Shown one piece after another: positions 1-8,130 of a DNA stretch of 64,000 bases. This stretch comes from DASRAP01 sp964503275 (GTDB lineage Bacteria; Gemmatimonadota; Gemmatimonadetes; Gemmatimonadales; Gemmatimonadaceae). The position numbers and the translations under genes were made by a program. The stretch lies in NCBI GenBank assembly GCA_964503275.1, contig CAZCZO010000007.1, positions 1 through 64,000 of the forward strand, read 5' to 3'. The stretch's first letter is position 1, and every line of letters starts with the position of its first letter. The notes under the pieces are model-generated. The model was not told the origin of the DNA. It did not search any database and was given only the letters and a program-made list of their open reading frames with translations.

Positions 1-253
1 GAACATGTCGTACTTCGAGTCGCCGGAGACGGGCAAGCCGATCGCGATCTTCGGGAGCGGTGGCGGCCGGCGTCTGGCCGATGAGCTCGGCGTCGAGCTG
101 CTCGGTGAGATCCCACTGTACCCGCCGGTGCGCGAGGGGGGGGACGACGGTCGCCCGATCGTCGCGGTGGATCCGACCGCGAGTGCCGCTCGTCAGTTGA
201 CGGCGTTGGCCGCGCGCGTGGCGGAGCGGGTCGGGGCGGTCGCGACGCGGTGA
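1..253 (+). CDS. mrp: Mrp/ApbC-family P-loop ATPase, C-terminal part (5' truncated)
   Basis: The frame is open from base 2 and enters from outside the window; only about 83 C-terminal residues are present, without the Walker A region. The motifs IFGSGGG, LLGEIPL and VREGGD are the signature of the C-terminal part of Mrp/ApbC ATPases, which act as scaffolds or carriers for Fe-S clusters in the cytoplasm. In many members the segment after SYF carries a CxxC pair that holds the bridging cluster. Here the equivalent segment reads SYFESPETG, so both cysteines are absent; cysteine-free variants exist in the family. The SAM hydroxide adenosyltransferase starts 14 bases after the stop, so the two are probably cotranscribed. 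Confidence 0.88.
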   Translation, partial: NMSYFESPETGKPIAIFGSGGGRRLADELGVELLGEIPLYPPVREGGDDGRPIVAVDPTASAARQLTALAARVAERVGAVATR

Positions 254-267
254 GCTGAGGGCGTCCC

Positions 268-1032
268 GTGCCGCGTGTGATCACGTTGCTCACGGACTTC
301 GGCACCGCCGACGGCTACGTCGCCGAGATGAAGGGGGTGCTGTACTCGGGGGCGCCCGATGCGGTCATCGTGGACCTGACGCACGCGATCCCGCCGCAGG
401 ACATCGAAGCCGGGCGCTTGGCGCTCGCCCGGGCGTGGCGGCGCTTCCCGCCCGGGACCATCCACGTGGCCGTGGTGGACCCCGGCGTGGGTACGACGCG
501 GGCCGCGATCGCGGTCGAGGCACAGGGCCGATTCCTGCTGGGCCCCGACAACGGCATCCTGTCGCCGGCGCTGGTCGGCGGTGGGGCCGACGTCGTCTCG
601 CTACCCATTCCCCCCTACGCGTCCGCGACCTTCCATGGCCGCGACGTGTTCGCGCCTGCGGCGGCCCGGCTCGCCGCGGGGGAGTCGCTGGCCATGCTCG
701 GCCGATTCAAGGACGACCCCGTCGTGCGCCGCACGCCGGACACCGAGCGCCACGCCGATGGCTCGATCACGGGTCAGGTGCTCACCATCGACCGCTTCGG
801 CAATCTGTTGTCGAACATCGGAGCCCGGCTCGGCGGAACGGTGACGATCGCGGAGCGACGGATCGCGGTGAGTCGGACCTACGCCGATGTACCCGTGGGC
901 CGCTTGATCGCGTTGGCAGGCTCGAGCGGGTTCCTCGAGGTCGCGGTGCGCGGCGGCAGCGCGCAGGACGTGCTGCAGGTGTCCCGCGGCGCTCCCATGC
1001 ACTGGTCGCCGCAGGAGCTGGCCGAGCGCTAG
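268..1032 (+). CDS. SAM hydroxide adenosyltransferase (DUF62 / SAM hydrolase)
   Basis: This 254-residue protein is of full length for the DUF62 family related to fluorinase and chlorinase. It begins ITLLTDFGTADGY, the N-terminal Asp-containing SAM-binding motif, followed by VVDPGVGT and GPDNGILSP. Family members split S-adenosylmethionine with hydroxide into adenosine and methionine; the halide enzymes share the fold, but the hydrolytic type is far more common. The physiological role is unclear. The start is GTG at 268, where the conserved N-terminus begins. The TAG stop shares a CTAG with the stop of the convergent gene. Confidence 0.9.
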   Translation: MPRVITLLTDFGTADGYVAEMKGVLYSGAPDAVIVDLTHAIPPQDIEAGRLALARAWRRFPPGTIHVAVVDPGVGTTRAAIAVEAQGRFLLGPDNGILSPALVGGGADVVSLPIPPYASATFHGRDVFAPAAARLAAGESLAMLGRFKDDPVVRRTPDTERHADGSITGQVLTIDRFGNLLSNIGARLGGTVTIAERRIAVSRTYADVPVGRLIALAGSSGFLEVAVRGGSAQDVLQVSRGAPMHWSPQELAER

Positions 1033-1877
1033 CGAGCGCTGCGACGCAGCTCGATGCGTCCCAGCGCGCCCGACGCCGTCAGACGGAGCTTGTGTGGGGC
1101 GCTGTCGTAGTCGGCGGAGACCCACGCGTTGCCGACCTTGCTCAGACCCGGGAGCTCGACCGACTGCAGCAGCGACGACATCTCGATGCGGACGCCGACG
1201 GCGGGCGGGACGATCAGTTCGATCTTGCCGAGCGCGGCGGAGACCTCGATGTCGGTATCCGCCTCCCAGCTGCCCGACATGTCCAGCAGCACGCGGCCCA
1301 CGCCGACGTTCACCACGATGCGATCGGCCCGCGCGTTGGCGAGGTGGATGGTCTCGAGGTTCGCGGCACCGGCGTCGAGCCGGAGCACCGGGATGCGGTG
1401 GGCGTTGGGTTGGTCGATGCGCAGCCGCGTGTCCGCCGCGCCGACCGAGAGCGCGAGTGCGCGCACTCGCAGGCCCGTGAGGTCGATCTCCCCTTCGGCG
1501 GCCCCGGCCTCGATGTTCAGGTCGAGATCGAGCGACGTGGGCAGCGCGAGGCGGAGTTCGCTGCCACGGTCGGAGCGCCAGCGTGAGCCGCCGTCGGCGT
1601 AGCGCACCCCGACGAGCAAGCTGCGCTCCAACGCATCGAAGGTGTAGATGGGGGTGGCGCGATCCGCGTCGTAGCGCAGCGAGAGGTCGTACAGATGCGC
1701 CGCGCGGTCGGGGCGCAGGCTGAGCCGACCCGCGCCGAAGGTCACCGTGGTCCGCAGCGCGCCCTGCTCGTCGAGCGGACGGCTGATGTCGAGCGTGCGC
1801 CAGGCCTGGGCCCCTGCGGGCAGCGTGAGGGCCGCGCAGACCGCGAGCGCCGTGAGGAATGCGTGGGGCCGCGTCAT
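1029..1877 (-). CDS. Secreted toast-rack-like (LiaF-C/DUF2154-like) beta-repeat protein
   Basis: The 282-residue product starts with a clear signal peptide (Arg-His start, hydrophobic stretch, cleavage near LPAGAQA at about residue 23). The rest is rich in short alternating beta strands with recurring patterns such as LDLNIEAGAAEGEIDLTGL and VNVGVGRVLLDMSG, which resemble the toast-rack repeats in LiaF C-terminal and DUF2154-type domains. No catalytic motif is visible. The ATG at 1877 overlaps the stop of the upstream bactofilin-like gene by 4 bases (ATGA), so translation is probably coupled. It is the last gene of the sigma/anti-sigma operon, which suggests an envelope target or sensor. The domain assignment is by pattern only; DUF4097 is another possibility. 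Confidence 0.7.
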   Translation of the reverse strand: MTRPHAFLTALAVCAALTLPAGAQAWRTLDISRPLDEQGALRTTVTFGAGRLSLRPDRAAHLYDLSLRYDADRATPIYTFDALERSLLVGVRYADGGSRWRSDRGSELRLALPTSLDLDLNIEAGAAEGEIDLTGLRVRALALSVGAADTRLRIDQPNAHRIPVLRLDAGAANLETIHLANARADRIVVNVGVGRVLLDMSGSWEADTDIEVSAALGKIELIVPPAVGVRIEMSSLLQSVELPGLSKVGNAWVSADYDSAPHKLRLTASGALGRIELRRSAR

Positions 1878-2980
1878 GGCGTGCGTCCGGTGGTCGAGGC
1901 GGGGCGGCGCACCGCGGCCACGCCCGCGACCGGCGTCGGCGTTTGCCACGCATCGGAGGCGCCGAGGGCCGGGGTACCGCGATGCGTGGCGGGGGCAGCG
2001 CGAGGCGTCGCGCCGAGGGCACCCGACGCGCGTCGCCCACCGCGCGACAGGACGGTCGCGCCGACCCCCGCGGCGAGGGCGGCCCCGGTGCTGCCGATCG
2101 CCAGCAGGCGGACGATGACGCCGGCGAGCGGCACCGACGCGAGCAACGCGACGCTCAGCCACAGACCGGTGAATCCGAGTACGCCGACGACGAGCGCCCG
2201 CACGGCCGCCTGCCGATCGCCTGCCGCGTTGGTCCTGAGCATCGCGTGGCCCGCCATGCGCGCCGACGCGAGAAAAGCGAGCACGAGGATGCCCGCCGCC
2301 GCCAAGACCGCCGCGACGATGACGAACGGGATCAGCAGGATGCCGATCACCGTCAGCGCGAGGGCGATGCAGGCGAGGATCAGCCCGGGCGCGGCGCCGA
2401 CGATCGCCAGCGCACCGACGACGAAGGAGCGACCGAACTGTGTATCGAGCGTCTGGCCGATGCGTTGGAGGGTCGATCCACCGAAGAACAGCACGCCGAG
2501 GCCGATCAGCAGGACGATGCCGCTCCAGCCGGCCGTGAGGGCGGCCCGCTCGCCGACGAGGCCAAGCGCGGTGGGCGGCGCGGTCGGGAGCAGGGCGCCG
2601 CCGATCACGCGGCGCTCGCCGGCGATGCTGCCCTGCGCGGCGCGGATTTCGCCGCCGATCGCGATGGCCGCGCCGCTGATGCGACCACCCTCCCCGACGA
2701 TGATGTCCCCGTCCAGGCTCACGACATCGCCGGACACGGTTCCGTCGATCCGGATGTCGCCGACCGCCGCGATCGGCCCATCGGCGACGTCGCCGGCTCG
2801 CACGCTCCTCGGCGCCGAAGCGAACGCGGAGGCCGGTGGTATCGTCAGCCCCGACAGTTCCGCCCGGACGGCCTGCAACCGTGCGTCGATATCGACGCCC
2901 TGCGCCGCGAGCGGCGCGGCCATCGCGGCCGTGAGCGCGACGGTGAGCACGCGCATCAGGACCCGAACCCGCGTGCGCAT
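1874..2980 (-). CDS. Bactofilin-like N-terminal domain fused to a multi-pass membrane domain
   Basis: The 368-residue protein has an N-terminal signal or membrane segment (VLTVALTAAMAAPLAA), then a right-handed beta-helix-like stretch of about 70 residues with polymer-forming (bactofilin) repeats such as IRIDGTVSGDVVSLDGDI and GRISGAAIAIGGEIRAAQG. The remainder has about five hydrophobic helices, including GIVLLIGLGVLFFG and FVIVAAVLAAAGILVLAFLA. Similar proteins in other genomes are annotated only as polymer-forming cytoskeletal proteins. The ATG at 2980 lies one base after the anti-sigma stop; a second ATG at 2956 is possible. Position behind a sigma/anti-sigma pair suggests an envelope-stress function (inference). 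Confidence 0.75.
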   Translation of the reverse strand: MRTRVRVLMRVLTVALTAAMAAPLAAQGVDIDARLQAVRAELSGLTIPPASAFASAPRSVRAGDVADGPIAAVGDIRIDGTVSGDVVSLDGDIIVGEGGRISGAAIAIGGEIRAAQGSIAGERRVIGGALLPTAPPTALGLVGERAALTAGWSGIVLLIGLGVLFFGGSTLQRIGQTLDTQFGRSFVVGALAIVGAAPGLILACIALALTVIGILLIPFVIVAAVLAAAGILVLAFLASARMAGHAMLRTNAAGDRQAAVRALVVGVLGFTGLWLSVALLASVPLAGVIVRLLAIGSTGAALAAGVGATVLSRGGRRASGALGATPRAAPATHRGTPALGASDAWQTPTPVAGVAAVRRPASTTGRTP

Positions 2981-2981
2981 G

Positions 2982-3572
2982 TCAGCGCTCCCCGCGCACG
3001 CGCCGCGCGGCCAAGCTCCGGAGCCCGAGCCCCGCGAGCCCGATGCTGCCCAACACGGTCGCCAAGGCCACCACGGCACCCCAGGCACCAGCCGTTGGCA
3101 GCGCTGCGGCGACCGTGTCGCCGAAGGCGAAGGTCACGGCGGCCGCAGCCCCACTGATCAGCGCCGACTGGGCGCGCTCCAGTCCGGCCTGGGTCACGTA
3201 GAGCACGGTATCGAGCCGGAGGGACACCCACAGCACGATCGCGGTCATGGAGCAGGCCGCGCCGACCAGTCCGGCCGACGCGACGACCCGCCACGGGCCC
3301 GGCGGCGGCACCAAGCGGCGCACGGTGTCCATCGCTGCGACATGCCAGGGCTCGAAGATCTGCACTTCGCGCAGCACACGGTCCTGGAAGCCCGCGCTCG
3401 GCGCCGCATACGGCAGGTGCTCGATGAGCTCGATCAGGGCGCGCTCGGTCTCCACGCGCTCCCGACACAGGGCGCAGGACGCCTCGTGCTCACGCAGCGG
3501 GGCGATCCCAAAGCCCTCCTCGTCGTCAACGAGGAGCGCGATCTCTTCCGGGAGCAGGTGTCGAGTGGGCAT
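2982..3572 (-). CDS. Zinc-binding anti-sigma factor (ZAS type)
   Basis: The N-terminal region carries HEASCALC, the H-x3-C-x2-C zinc motif of anti-sigma factors that hold ECF sigma factors inactive at the membrane. Two hydrophobic segments follow, around VVASAGLVGAACSMTAIVLW and GAVVALATVLGSIGLAGLGL. The ATG at 3572 is chosen because GAGAGG sits about 6 bases upstream; the longer frame back to 3617 would include the leader. The product is 196 residues. It lies 81 bases downstream of the ECF sigma gene, the usual order, so the partner is almost certainly that sigma factor. Confidence 0.88.
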   Translation of the reverse strand: MPTRHLLPEEIALLVDDEEGFGIAPLREHEASCALCRERVETERALIELIEHLPYAAPSAGFQDRVLREVQIFEPWHVAAMDTVRRLVPPPGPWRVVASAGLVGAACSMTAIVLWVSLRLDTVLYVTQAGLERAQSALISGAAAAVTFAFGDTVAAALPTAGAWGAVVALATVLGSIGLAGLGLRSLAARRVRGER

Positions 3573-3653
3573 AGTGACCTCTCTGGAGGTACGGCAGGCA
3601 ACAGGATGGGGTTTCAACAGGGTCGGGACCGTCCGGAGAACTACGGAACAGGC

Positions 3654-4256
3654 TCATTCGCGCAGTTCCTGCAGTTGCTCACGCAATTGATGCCGCGCCC
3701 GGTGGATGAAGGTCTTGACCGTCCCCAGAGGCAGGTCCAGGGTCGCCGCGATCTCCTCGTAGGACCGCCCTTCCACATGCCGCAGCATGATGCAGGCGCG
3801 GTACTCGGGGCGCAGCCGGGCGATGGCCCGTTCGATCGCCGAGCCGGTCTCGCGGGAGGCGAGCTCCTCGAGGGGGGACTCGGCCGAATCCACGAGCTCG
3901 AATCGCGTGGCCTCGACCTCGGCCGCGGTGGCCGCGTTGGGGGATCCGTCGATGGAGATCGTATCGAGCTGTCGCCGCCGCAGGTGATCGATGGCGACGT
4001 TGTTGGCGATCTTGAACAGCCAGCTCGAGAATTTGAACTCGGGCCGGTACTTGTCGATGTGGTTCAGGACCTTGATGAACGTGTCCTGCGCCAGGTCTTC
4101 GGCGACCGTCCGATCGCGGACCATCCGGAACACCAGCGAGAACACCGGGCGCTCATAGCGCCGCAGCAATTCGCGGTAGGCCAATTCGCGCCCCTGTTGT
4201 GCGAGGGCGACGACGTCGGCGTCGGGAAGGTTGGCGAGATCGAGGATGCGGGTCAT
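3654..4256 (-). CDS. ECF (RpoE-type) RNA polymerase sigma factor
   Basis: The protein is 200 residues. Region 2 is shown by YRELLRRYERPVFSLVFRMV, then DRTVAEDLAQDTFIKVL and the region 2.4 segment FSSWLFKIANNVAIDHLRRR. Region 4 is YRACIMLRHVEGRSYEEIA, with the helix-turn-helix LPLGTVKTFIHRARHQLR. There is no region 3, as expected for group 4 sigma factors. A GTG directly precedes the ATG (4257-4259) and could also be the start. The next gene is its anti-sigma factor, and a promoter-like element lies upstream at 4281-4308. What it transcribes cannot be read here. Confidence 0.93.
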   Translation of the reverse strand: MTRILDLANLPDADVVALAQQGRELAYRELLRRYERPVFSLVFRMVRDRTVAEDLAQDTFIKVLNHIDKYRPEFKFSSWLFKIANNVAIDHLRRRQLDTISIDGSPNAATAAEVEATRFELVDSAESPLEELASRETGSAIERAIARLRPEYRACIMLRHVEGRSYEEIAATLDLPLGTVKTFIHRARHQLREQLQELRE

Positions 4257-4280
4257 CACGTCGCGGCGTGCCGCTCTGCC

Positions 4281-4308
4281 AAGCTACCGAGCGGGGTGCT
4301 GGCGGCAA
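4281..4308 (-). promoter_or_regulatory. Promoter of the ECF sigma operon (TTGCCG-16-TAGCTT)
   Basis: On the minus strand TTGCCG (4308-4303) is followed after 16 bases by TAGCTT (4286-4281), a housekeeping-type -35/-10 pair. Transcription would begin about 15-20 bases before the sigma gene start. The sequence is not a GGAAC-type ECF element, so autoregulation is not evident. Confidence 0.45.
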
Positions 4309-4367
4309 AGCCCGAACGCCGCGCCGACCGCTTGCCGCAGGGGGTGTCGGCGGCGAGGTTTCGCGGG

Positions 4368-5132
4368 ATGTCAGTCCTCGACGTCGAACAGGCAGATGCC
4401 CGGGCCGCCGCGGCCGGTGGCGCGGGCAAGGATGCCTATGTGCGCGGGATGTTCGCGGCCATCGCGCCGCGCTACGACCTGTTGAACCGGGTGCTGTCGC
4501 TGCGGATCGACACCTGGTGGCGTCGGCGCGCGATCGGTCGGCTGGGGCTCACGCGGCGCCCGGACGGCCGCTACCTGGACCTCTGCGCGGGCACCCTCGA
4601 CGTCGGGGCGGCGCTGGTGCGGACGCGGGGGTTCACCGGGCATGTGGTCGCGGCGGACTTCGCGGAGCCGATGCTGCGGCATGGGGCGGGCAAGGCGCCG
4701 CGCTCGCGGCTGGCCCCGGTGACGGCCGACGCGCTGTGCCTTCCGGTCGGCGACGCGGTCTTCGCGGGGGCCATCGTCGCCTTCGGCATCCGCAATGTGG
4801 CCGACCTGGACGCCGCCCTGCGTGAGGTGTGGCGCGTGCTGGAGCCGGAGGCGCGCTTCGTGATCCTCGAGTTCACCACGCCGCGCTCGCGGCTGGTGCG
4901 CGCGGCGTACCATCTGTACTTCCACCGCATCCTGCCGCGCATCGGCGCCTGGGTCTCGGGCCACGGATCGGCCTATGCCTACCTGCCCGCGAGCGTCGCG
5001 CACTTCCCGGAGGAGCGGGCGCTGGCCCAGCGGATGGAACAGGCCGGATTCACAGACGTTTCGTGGGAGACCCTGTCCTTCGGCATCGCTGCCATCCACG
5101 TCGGAACCCGCCCGCGCACCCGCGCGGAGTGA
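4368..5132 (+). CDS. menG: Demethylmenaquinone methyltransferase (UbiE/MenG family)
   Basis: The 254-residue class I SAM methyltransferase shows the UbiE hallmarks: APRYDLLNRVLSLRID near the N-terminus, the SAM site YLDLCAGTLDVG, AFGIRNVADLDAALREVWRVL, and the C-terminal YAYLPASVAHFPEE. This enzyme methylates the quinone ring as the last step of menaquinone synthesis, at the membrane. The ATG at 4368 fits the family N-terminus. It is the first gene of a tight run with ubiD, ubiA and ubiX, which supports a quinone role. One oddity is TLDVG where most homologues have TGDVA. Confidence 0.92.
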   Translation: MSVLDVEQADARAAAAGGAGKDAYVRGMFAAIAPRYDLLNRVLSLRIDTWWRRRAIGRLGLTRRPDGRYLDLCAGTLDVGAALVRTRGFTGHVVAADFAEPMLRHGAGKAPRSRLAPVTADALCLPVGDAVFAGAIVAFGIRNVADLDAALREVWRVLEPEARFVILEFTTPRSRLVRAAYHLYFHRILPRIGAWVSGHGSAYAYLPASVAHFPEERALAQRMEQAGFTDVSWETLSFGIAAIHVGTRPRTRAE

Positions 5133-5138
5133 GTCGCT

Positions 5139-6617
5139 ATGTCCCTCGATACCCTTCAGCAATTCCTCGACGCGATCGACGCCATCGGCGAACTGCGGCG
5201 CATCACGCAGCCTGTCCGCGTCGAGCTCGAGCTCTGTGAGATCGCGGACCGCGTGATGAAGCAGCCGGGTGGCGGTCCGGCGCTGCTGTTCGAGCATCCG
5301 GTGCTGCCCGACGGCTCGCGCTGCCCCTATCCCGTGGCGATCAACCTCTTCGGCTCGATGCGGCGCATGGCCCTCTCGGTGGGCGTGCCGTCCCTCGATG
5401 AGCATGGTGCGCGCATCACGCAGCTGCTGGACCTCAAGGTCCCCGAGGGGCTGATGGGGAAGTTCTCGCTGCTGCCGCGCCTGATGGAGGTCGCCAAGTT
5501 CCCGCCGCGGATGACGGGGCGGGGCTCCTGCCACGACATCGTGTGGCGCGGCGACGAGATCGACCTGCGCAAATTGCCGATCATCACCTGCTGGCCCAAG
5601 GACGGCGGCCCGTACATCACGCTGCCGATGGTCATCTCGAAGGACCCGGTGCGCGGGATCCGCAACGTGGGGATGTATCGCGTCCAGTACCTGAGCCCCA
5701 CGACGCTGGCCATGCACTGGCAGCGCCACAAGACGGGCGCGGAGCACTGGCGTCAGATGGCGGAGAAGGGCGAGCGGATGCCGGTGGCGATCGCGATCGG
5801 CGGCGATCCCGCGTCGATGTACAGTGCCAGCGCCCCGCTGCCGCCGAACATCGACGAGTTCATCTTCGCGGGGTTCCTGCGGCGCGCGCCGGTGAAGCTG
5901 ACCAAGGCCGTGACCTGCGACCTCGAGGTGCCGGCCGACGCGGAGTTCGTGATCGAGGGGTACATCGACCCGTCGGAGCCGCTGGTGGTGGAGGGGCCGT
6001 TCGGGGATCACACCGGGTTCTACAGCGAGGCGGACCTGTATCCGCGGGTGCACGTCACTGCGGTGACGATGCGGGCCAAGCCGATCTATGCGACGACGAT
6101 CGTGGGCAAGCCCCCGATGGAGGACTACTACCTCGGGCACGCGACGGAGCGCTTCTTCCTGCCGCTGCTGAAGCTGACGATCCCCGAGGTCGTGGATTAC
6201 CACATGCCGGCGGAGGGCATCTTCCACAACCTGGTCTTCGTGTCGATCGACAAGAAGTACCCGGGCCAAGCGTACAAGGTGATGAACGCGCTGTGGGGGC
6301 AGGGTTTGATGTCGCTCGCCAAGGTGCTCGTGGTGGTGGACAAGGAGGTGAACGTGCGCGATCCGCAGGAGGCGTGGTGGATCGCGCTGAACAACATCGA
6401 CCCGGAGCGCGACACGCGCTTCACGATGGGGCCGGTGGACGTGCTGGACCACGCGAGTCGTGCCTTCACCTATGGGTCGAAGATGGGGATCGACGCGACC
6501 CGCAAGTTCCCGGAAGAGGGCTTCACGCGGAACTGGCCCGAGGTGATCGAGATGGATGCGGCGACGAAGGCGCGCGTCGATGCGCTCTGGCCGTCGCTGG
6601 GGCTGGACGCGCCGTGA
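5139..6617 (+). CDS. ubiD: UbiD-family prenylated-FMN decarboxylase
   Basis: The 492-residue protein is of normal UbiD length. It has the conserved YPVAINLFGSMRRM, the central prFMN-binding region around ISKDPVRGIRNVGMYRVQ, and EGPFGDHTGFY. UbiD enzymes use prenylated FMN made by UbiX to remove a carboxyl group from aromatic acids. Here the partner ubiX gene lies two genes downstream and a UbiA prenyltransferase lies between, so the substrate is most likely the prenylated naphthoate of the futalosine menaquinone route (an MqnL-like role) rather than 4-hydroxybenzoate. It starts 6 bases after menG. Confidence 0.92.
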   Translation: MSLDTLQQFLDAIDAIGELRRITQPVRVELELCEIADRVMKQPGGGPALLFEHPVLPDGSRCPYPVAINLFGSMRRMALSVGVPSLDEHGARITQLLDLKVPEGLMGKFSLLPRLMEVAKFPPRMTGRGSCHDIVWRGDEIDLRKLPIITCWPKDGGPYITLPMVISKDPVRGIRNVGMYRVQYLSPTTLAMHWQRHKTGAEHWRQMAEKGERMPVAIAIGGDPASMYSASAPLPPNIDEFIFAGFLRRAPVKLTKAVTCDLEVPADAEFVIEGYIDPSEPLVVEGPFGDHTGFYSEADLYPRVHVTAVTMRAKPIYATTIVGKPPMEDYYLGHATERFFLPLLKLTIPEVVDYHMPAEGIFHNLVFVSIDKKYPGQAYKVMNALWGQGLMSLAKVLVVVDKEVNVRDPQEAWWIALNNIDPERDTRFTMGPVDVLDHASRAFTYGSKMGIDATRKFPEEGFTRNWPEVIEMDAATKARVDALWPSLGLDAP

Positions 6618-7525
6618 GTGCGTCCGGGGCGGCCCCGCGCGAGGGGCAGACGTTCGCCGGCACGTCGCCCGTGGTGCGGTGGGCGAATTTCGTGAAGCTG
6701 CCGCACACGATCTTCGCCTTGCCGTTCGCGATCGTCGGCGTGGTGATCGCGTCGTACGAGGCCCCGGTGACGCTGGCGCAGGTGGGCTGGGTGGTGCTGG
6801 CCTTCACCGCCGCGCGCTTCGCCGCCATGGGCTTCAACCGCATCGCGGACCGCGCGATCGACGCCCGCAACCCGCGCACGGCGATGCGCGAGATCCCGGC
6901 GGGCGCGTTGTCGGTGGAGTCGGCCTCGGTCGCGGTGGCCGTGGCTGCTGCGTTGTTCGTGCTCGCGGCGTGGCGGTTGAATCCGCTGTGCCTGGCCCTG
7001 TCACCAGTGGCGCTGGGTTGGGTGCTCTGCTACAGCTATACGAAGCGCTTCACCGCGTTCTCGCATGTGGTGCTCGGCTGGGGATTGGGGATCGCGCCAG
7101 TCGGCGGGTATCTCGCCGTGACCGGCGCGTGGGCGGACCCGTGGTGGGGGTTGGTCGCGCTCGCTGGCGGTGTCATGGCGTGGGTGGCCGGCTTCGACGT
7201 GCTGTATGCGCTGCAGGACCTGGAGTTCGATCGCGTGCAGGGCTTGAACTCGATCCCCGTGCGCTTCGGGGTCCGCGGGGCCCTCATCGCGTCGCGCGTG
7301 CTGCATGGGCTGGCGGTGGTCGCCCTCGCGGCGGCGGGCTCGGTCCTGCTGCAGAGCACCGGCTGGGCCTTGGCGGTGCTGGCGATGGCGCTCCTGCTGC
7401 TGTGGGAGCACCGGCTGGTCTGGGGTGGTGACCTGCGGAAACTCGACGCCGCGTTCTTCGCGATGAACGGCCGCATCTCGTTGCTGTTCGGCGGCATCGT
7501 GGTGGTCGAGCGGGTGCTCGCATGA
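6614..7525 (+). CDS. ubiA: UbiA-family polyprenyltransferase (MqnP-like)
   Basis: The 303-residue membrane protein has about eight to nine hydrophobic helices and both Asp-rich motifs: NRIADRAIDARNPRT after helix 2 and DLEFDRVQGLNSIP after helix 6. These bind the Mg-diphosphate of the isoprenoid donor. UbiA enzymes attach the isoprenoid tail to an aromatic acid in the membrane. The GTG start at 6614 overlaps the ubiD stop (GTGA). With ubiD and ubiX either side the acceptor is probably dihydroxynaphthoate; automatic annotation may call it 4-hydroxybenzoate octaprenyltransferase. Confidence 0.92.
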   Translation: MSASGAAPREGQTFAGTSPVVRWANFVKLPHTIFALPFAIVGVVIASYEAPVTLAQVGWVVLAFTAARFAAMGFNRIADRAIDARNPRTAMREIPAGALSVESASVAVAVAAALFVLAAWRLNPLCLALSPVALGWVLCYSYTKRFTAFSHVVLGWGLGIAPVGGYLAVTGAWADPWWGLVALAGGVMAWVAGFDVLYALQDLEFDRVQGLNSIPVRFGVRGALIASRVLHGLAVVALAAAGSVLLQSTGWALAVLAMALLLLWEHRLVWGGDLRKLDAAFFAMNGRISLLFGGIVVVERVLA

Positions 7526-8130
7526 GCGCGCTCCCCGTGGTGTTCGCGCTGACCGGCGCGAGCGGTGCACCCTACGGGATCCGCCTGCTGCAGCAGTTGC
7601 TCGCGGCGGAGGTCCCGGTGTGGTTGATCATCTCGGGTCACGGGTTCCGGCTGTTGCGGACGGAGAGCGAGGTCGGTGACATCGCGGGGCTGCGCGAGGC
7701 CGTGGGTGCGGCGGCGTTCGATCGCTGGGTGACGGTCTATGACGACGGCGACCGGGGCGCGGCCCCGGCATCGGGGTCGGCCCGCACGCGCGGCATGGTC
7801 ATCTGCCCGTGTTCGATGGGGACGCTGGCCTCGATCGCGGCGGGCACCTCGCGGTCGCTGGTCGAGCGGGCGGCCGATGTCACGCTGAAGGAGCGGCGCG
7901 CGCTGATCTGCGTGACGCGCGAGACCCCGCTGAGCGCGATCCACCTGAGCAACATGCTGACGCTGACGCACGCGGGCGCGGTGATCCTGCCGGCCGCGCC
8001 CGGGTTCTACCACCGGCCGACGCGCATCGAGCAGCTGGTGGACTTCGTGGTCGCGCGGGTCCTCGACCAGTTGGATGTGCCACAGACGCTCGTGCCGCGC
8101 TGGGGGCTCGACGACGACGTGACGACCTGA
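7522..8130 (+). CDS. ubiX: UbiX flavin prenyltransferase
   Basis: The 202-residue flavoprotein has the N-terminal ALTGASGAPYGIRLLQ phosphate-binding loop, VICPCSMGTLASIAAGTS (FMN site) and the RETPLSAIHLSNML segment of UbiX/Pad1. It joins dimethylallyl phosphate to FMN to make the prenylated cofactor for UbiD. Its ATG overlaps the ubiA stop by 4 bases. About ten extra residues (roughly 75-90, rich in Gly and Ala) lie before the VICPCS motif compared with short homologues. Confidence 0.94.
   Translation: MSALPVVFALTGASGAPYGIRLLQQLLAAEVPVWLIISGHGFRLLRTESEVGDIAGLREAVGAAAFDRWVTVYDDGDRGAAPASGSARTRGMVICPCSMGTLASIAAGTSRSLVERAADVTLKERRALICVTRETPLSAIHLSNMLTLTHAGAVILPAAPGFYHRPTRIEQLVDFVVARVLDQLDVPQTLVPRWGLDDDVTT

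Noticed and set aside
1695..4367. Very long plus-strand open frame before menG
   Set aside because: It is antisense to the sigma, anti-sigma and bactofilin-like genes, is rich in Arg/Ala/Pro without domains, and only the part from 4368 is a real gene. Such frames are expected at this GC content.
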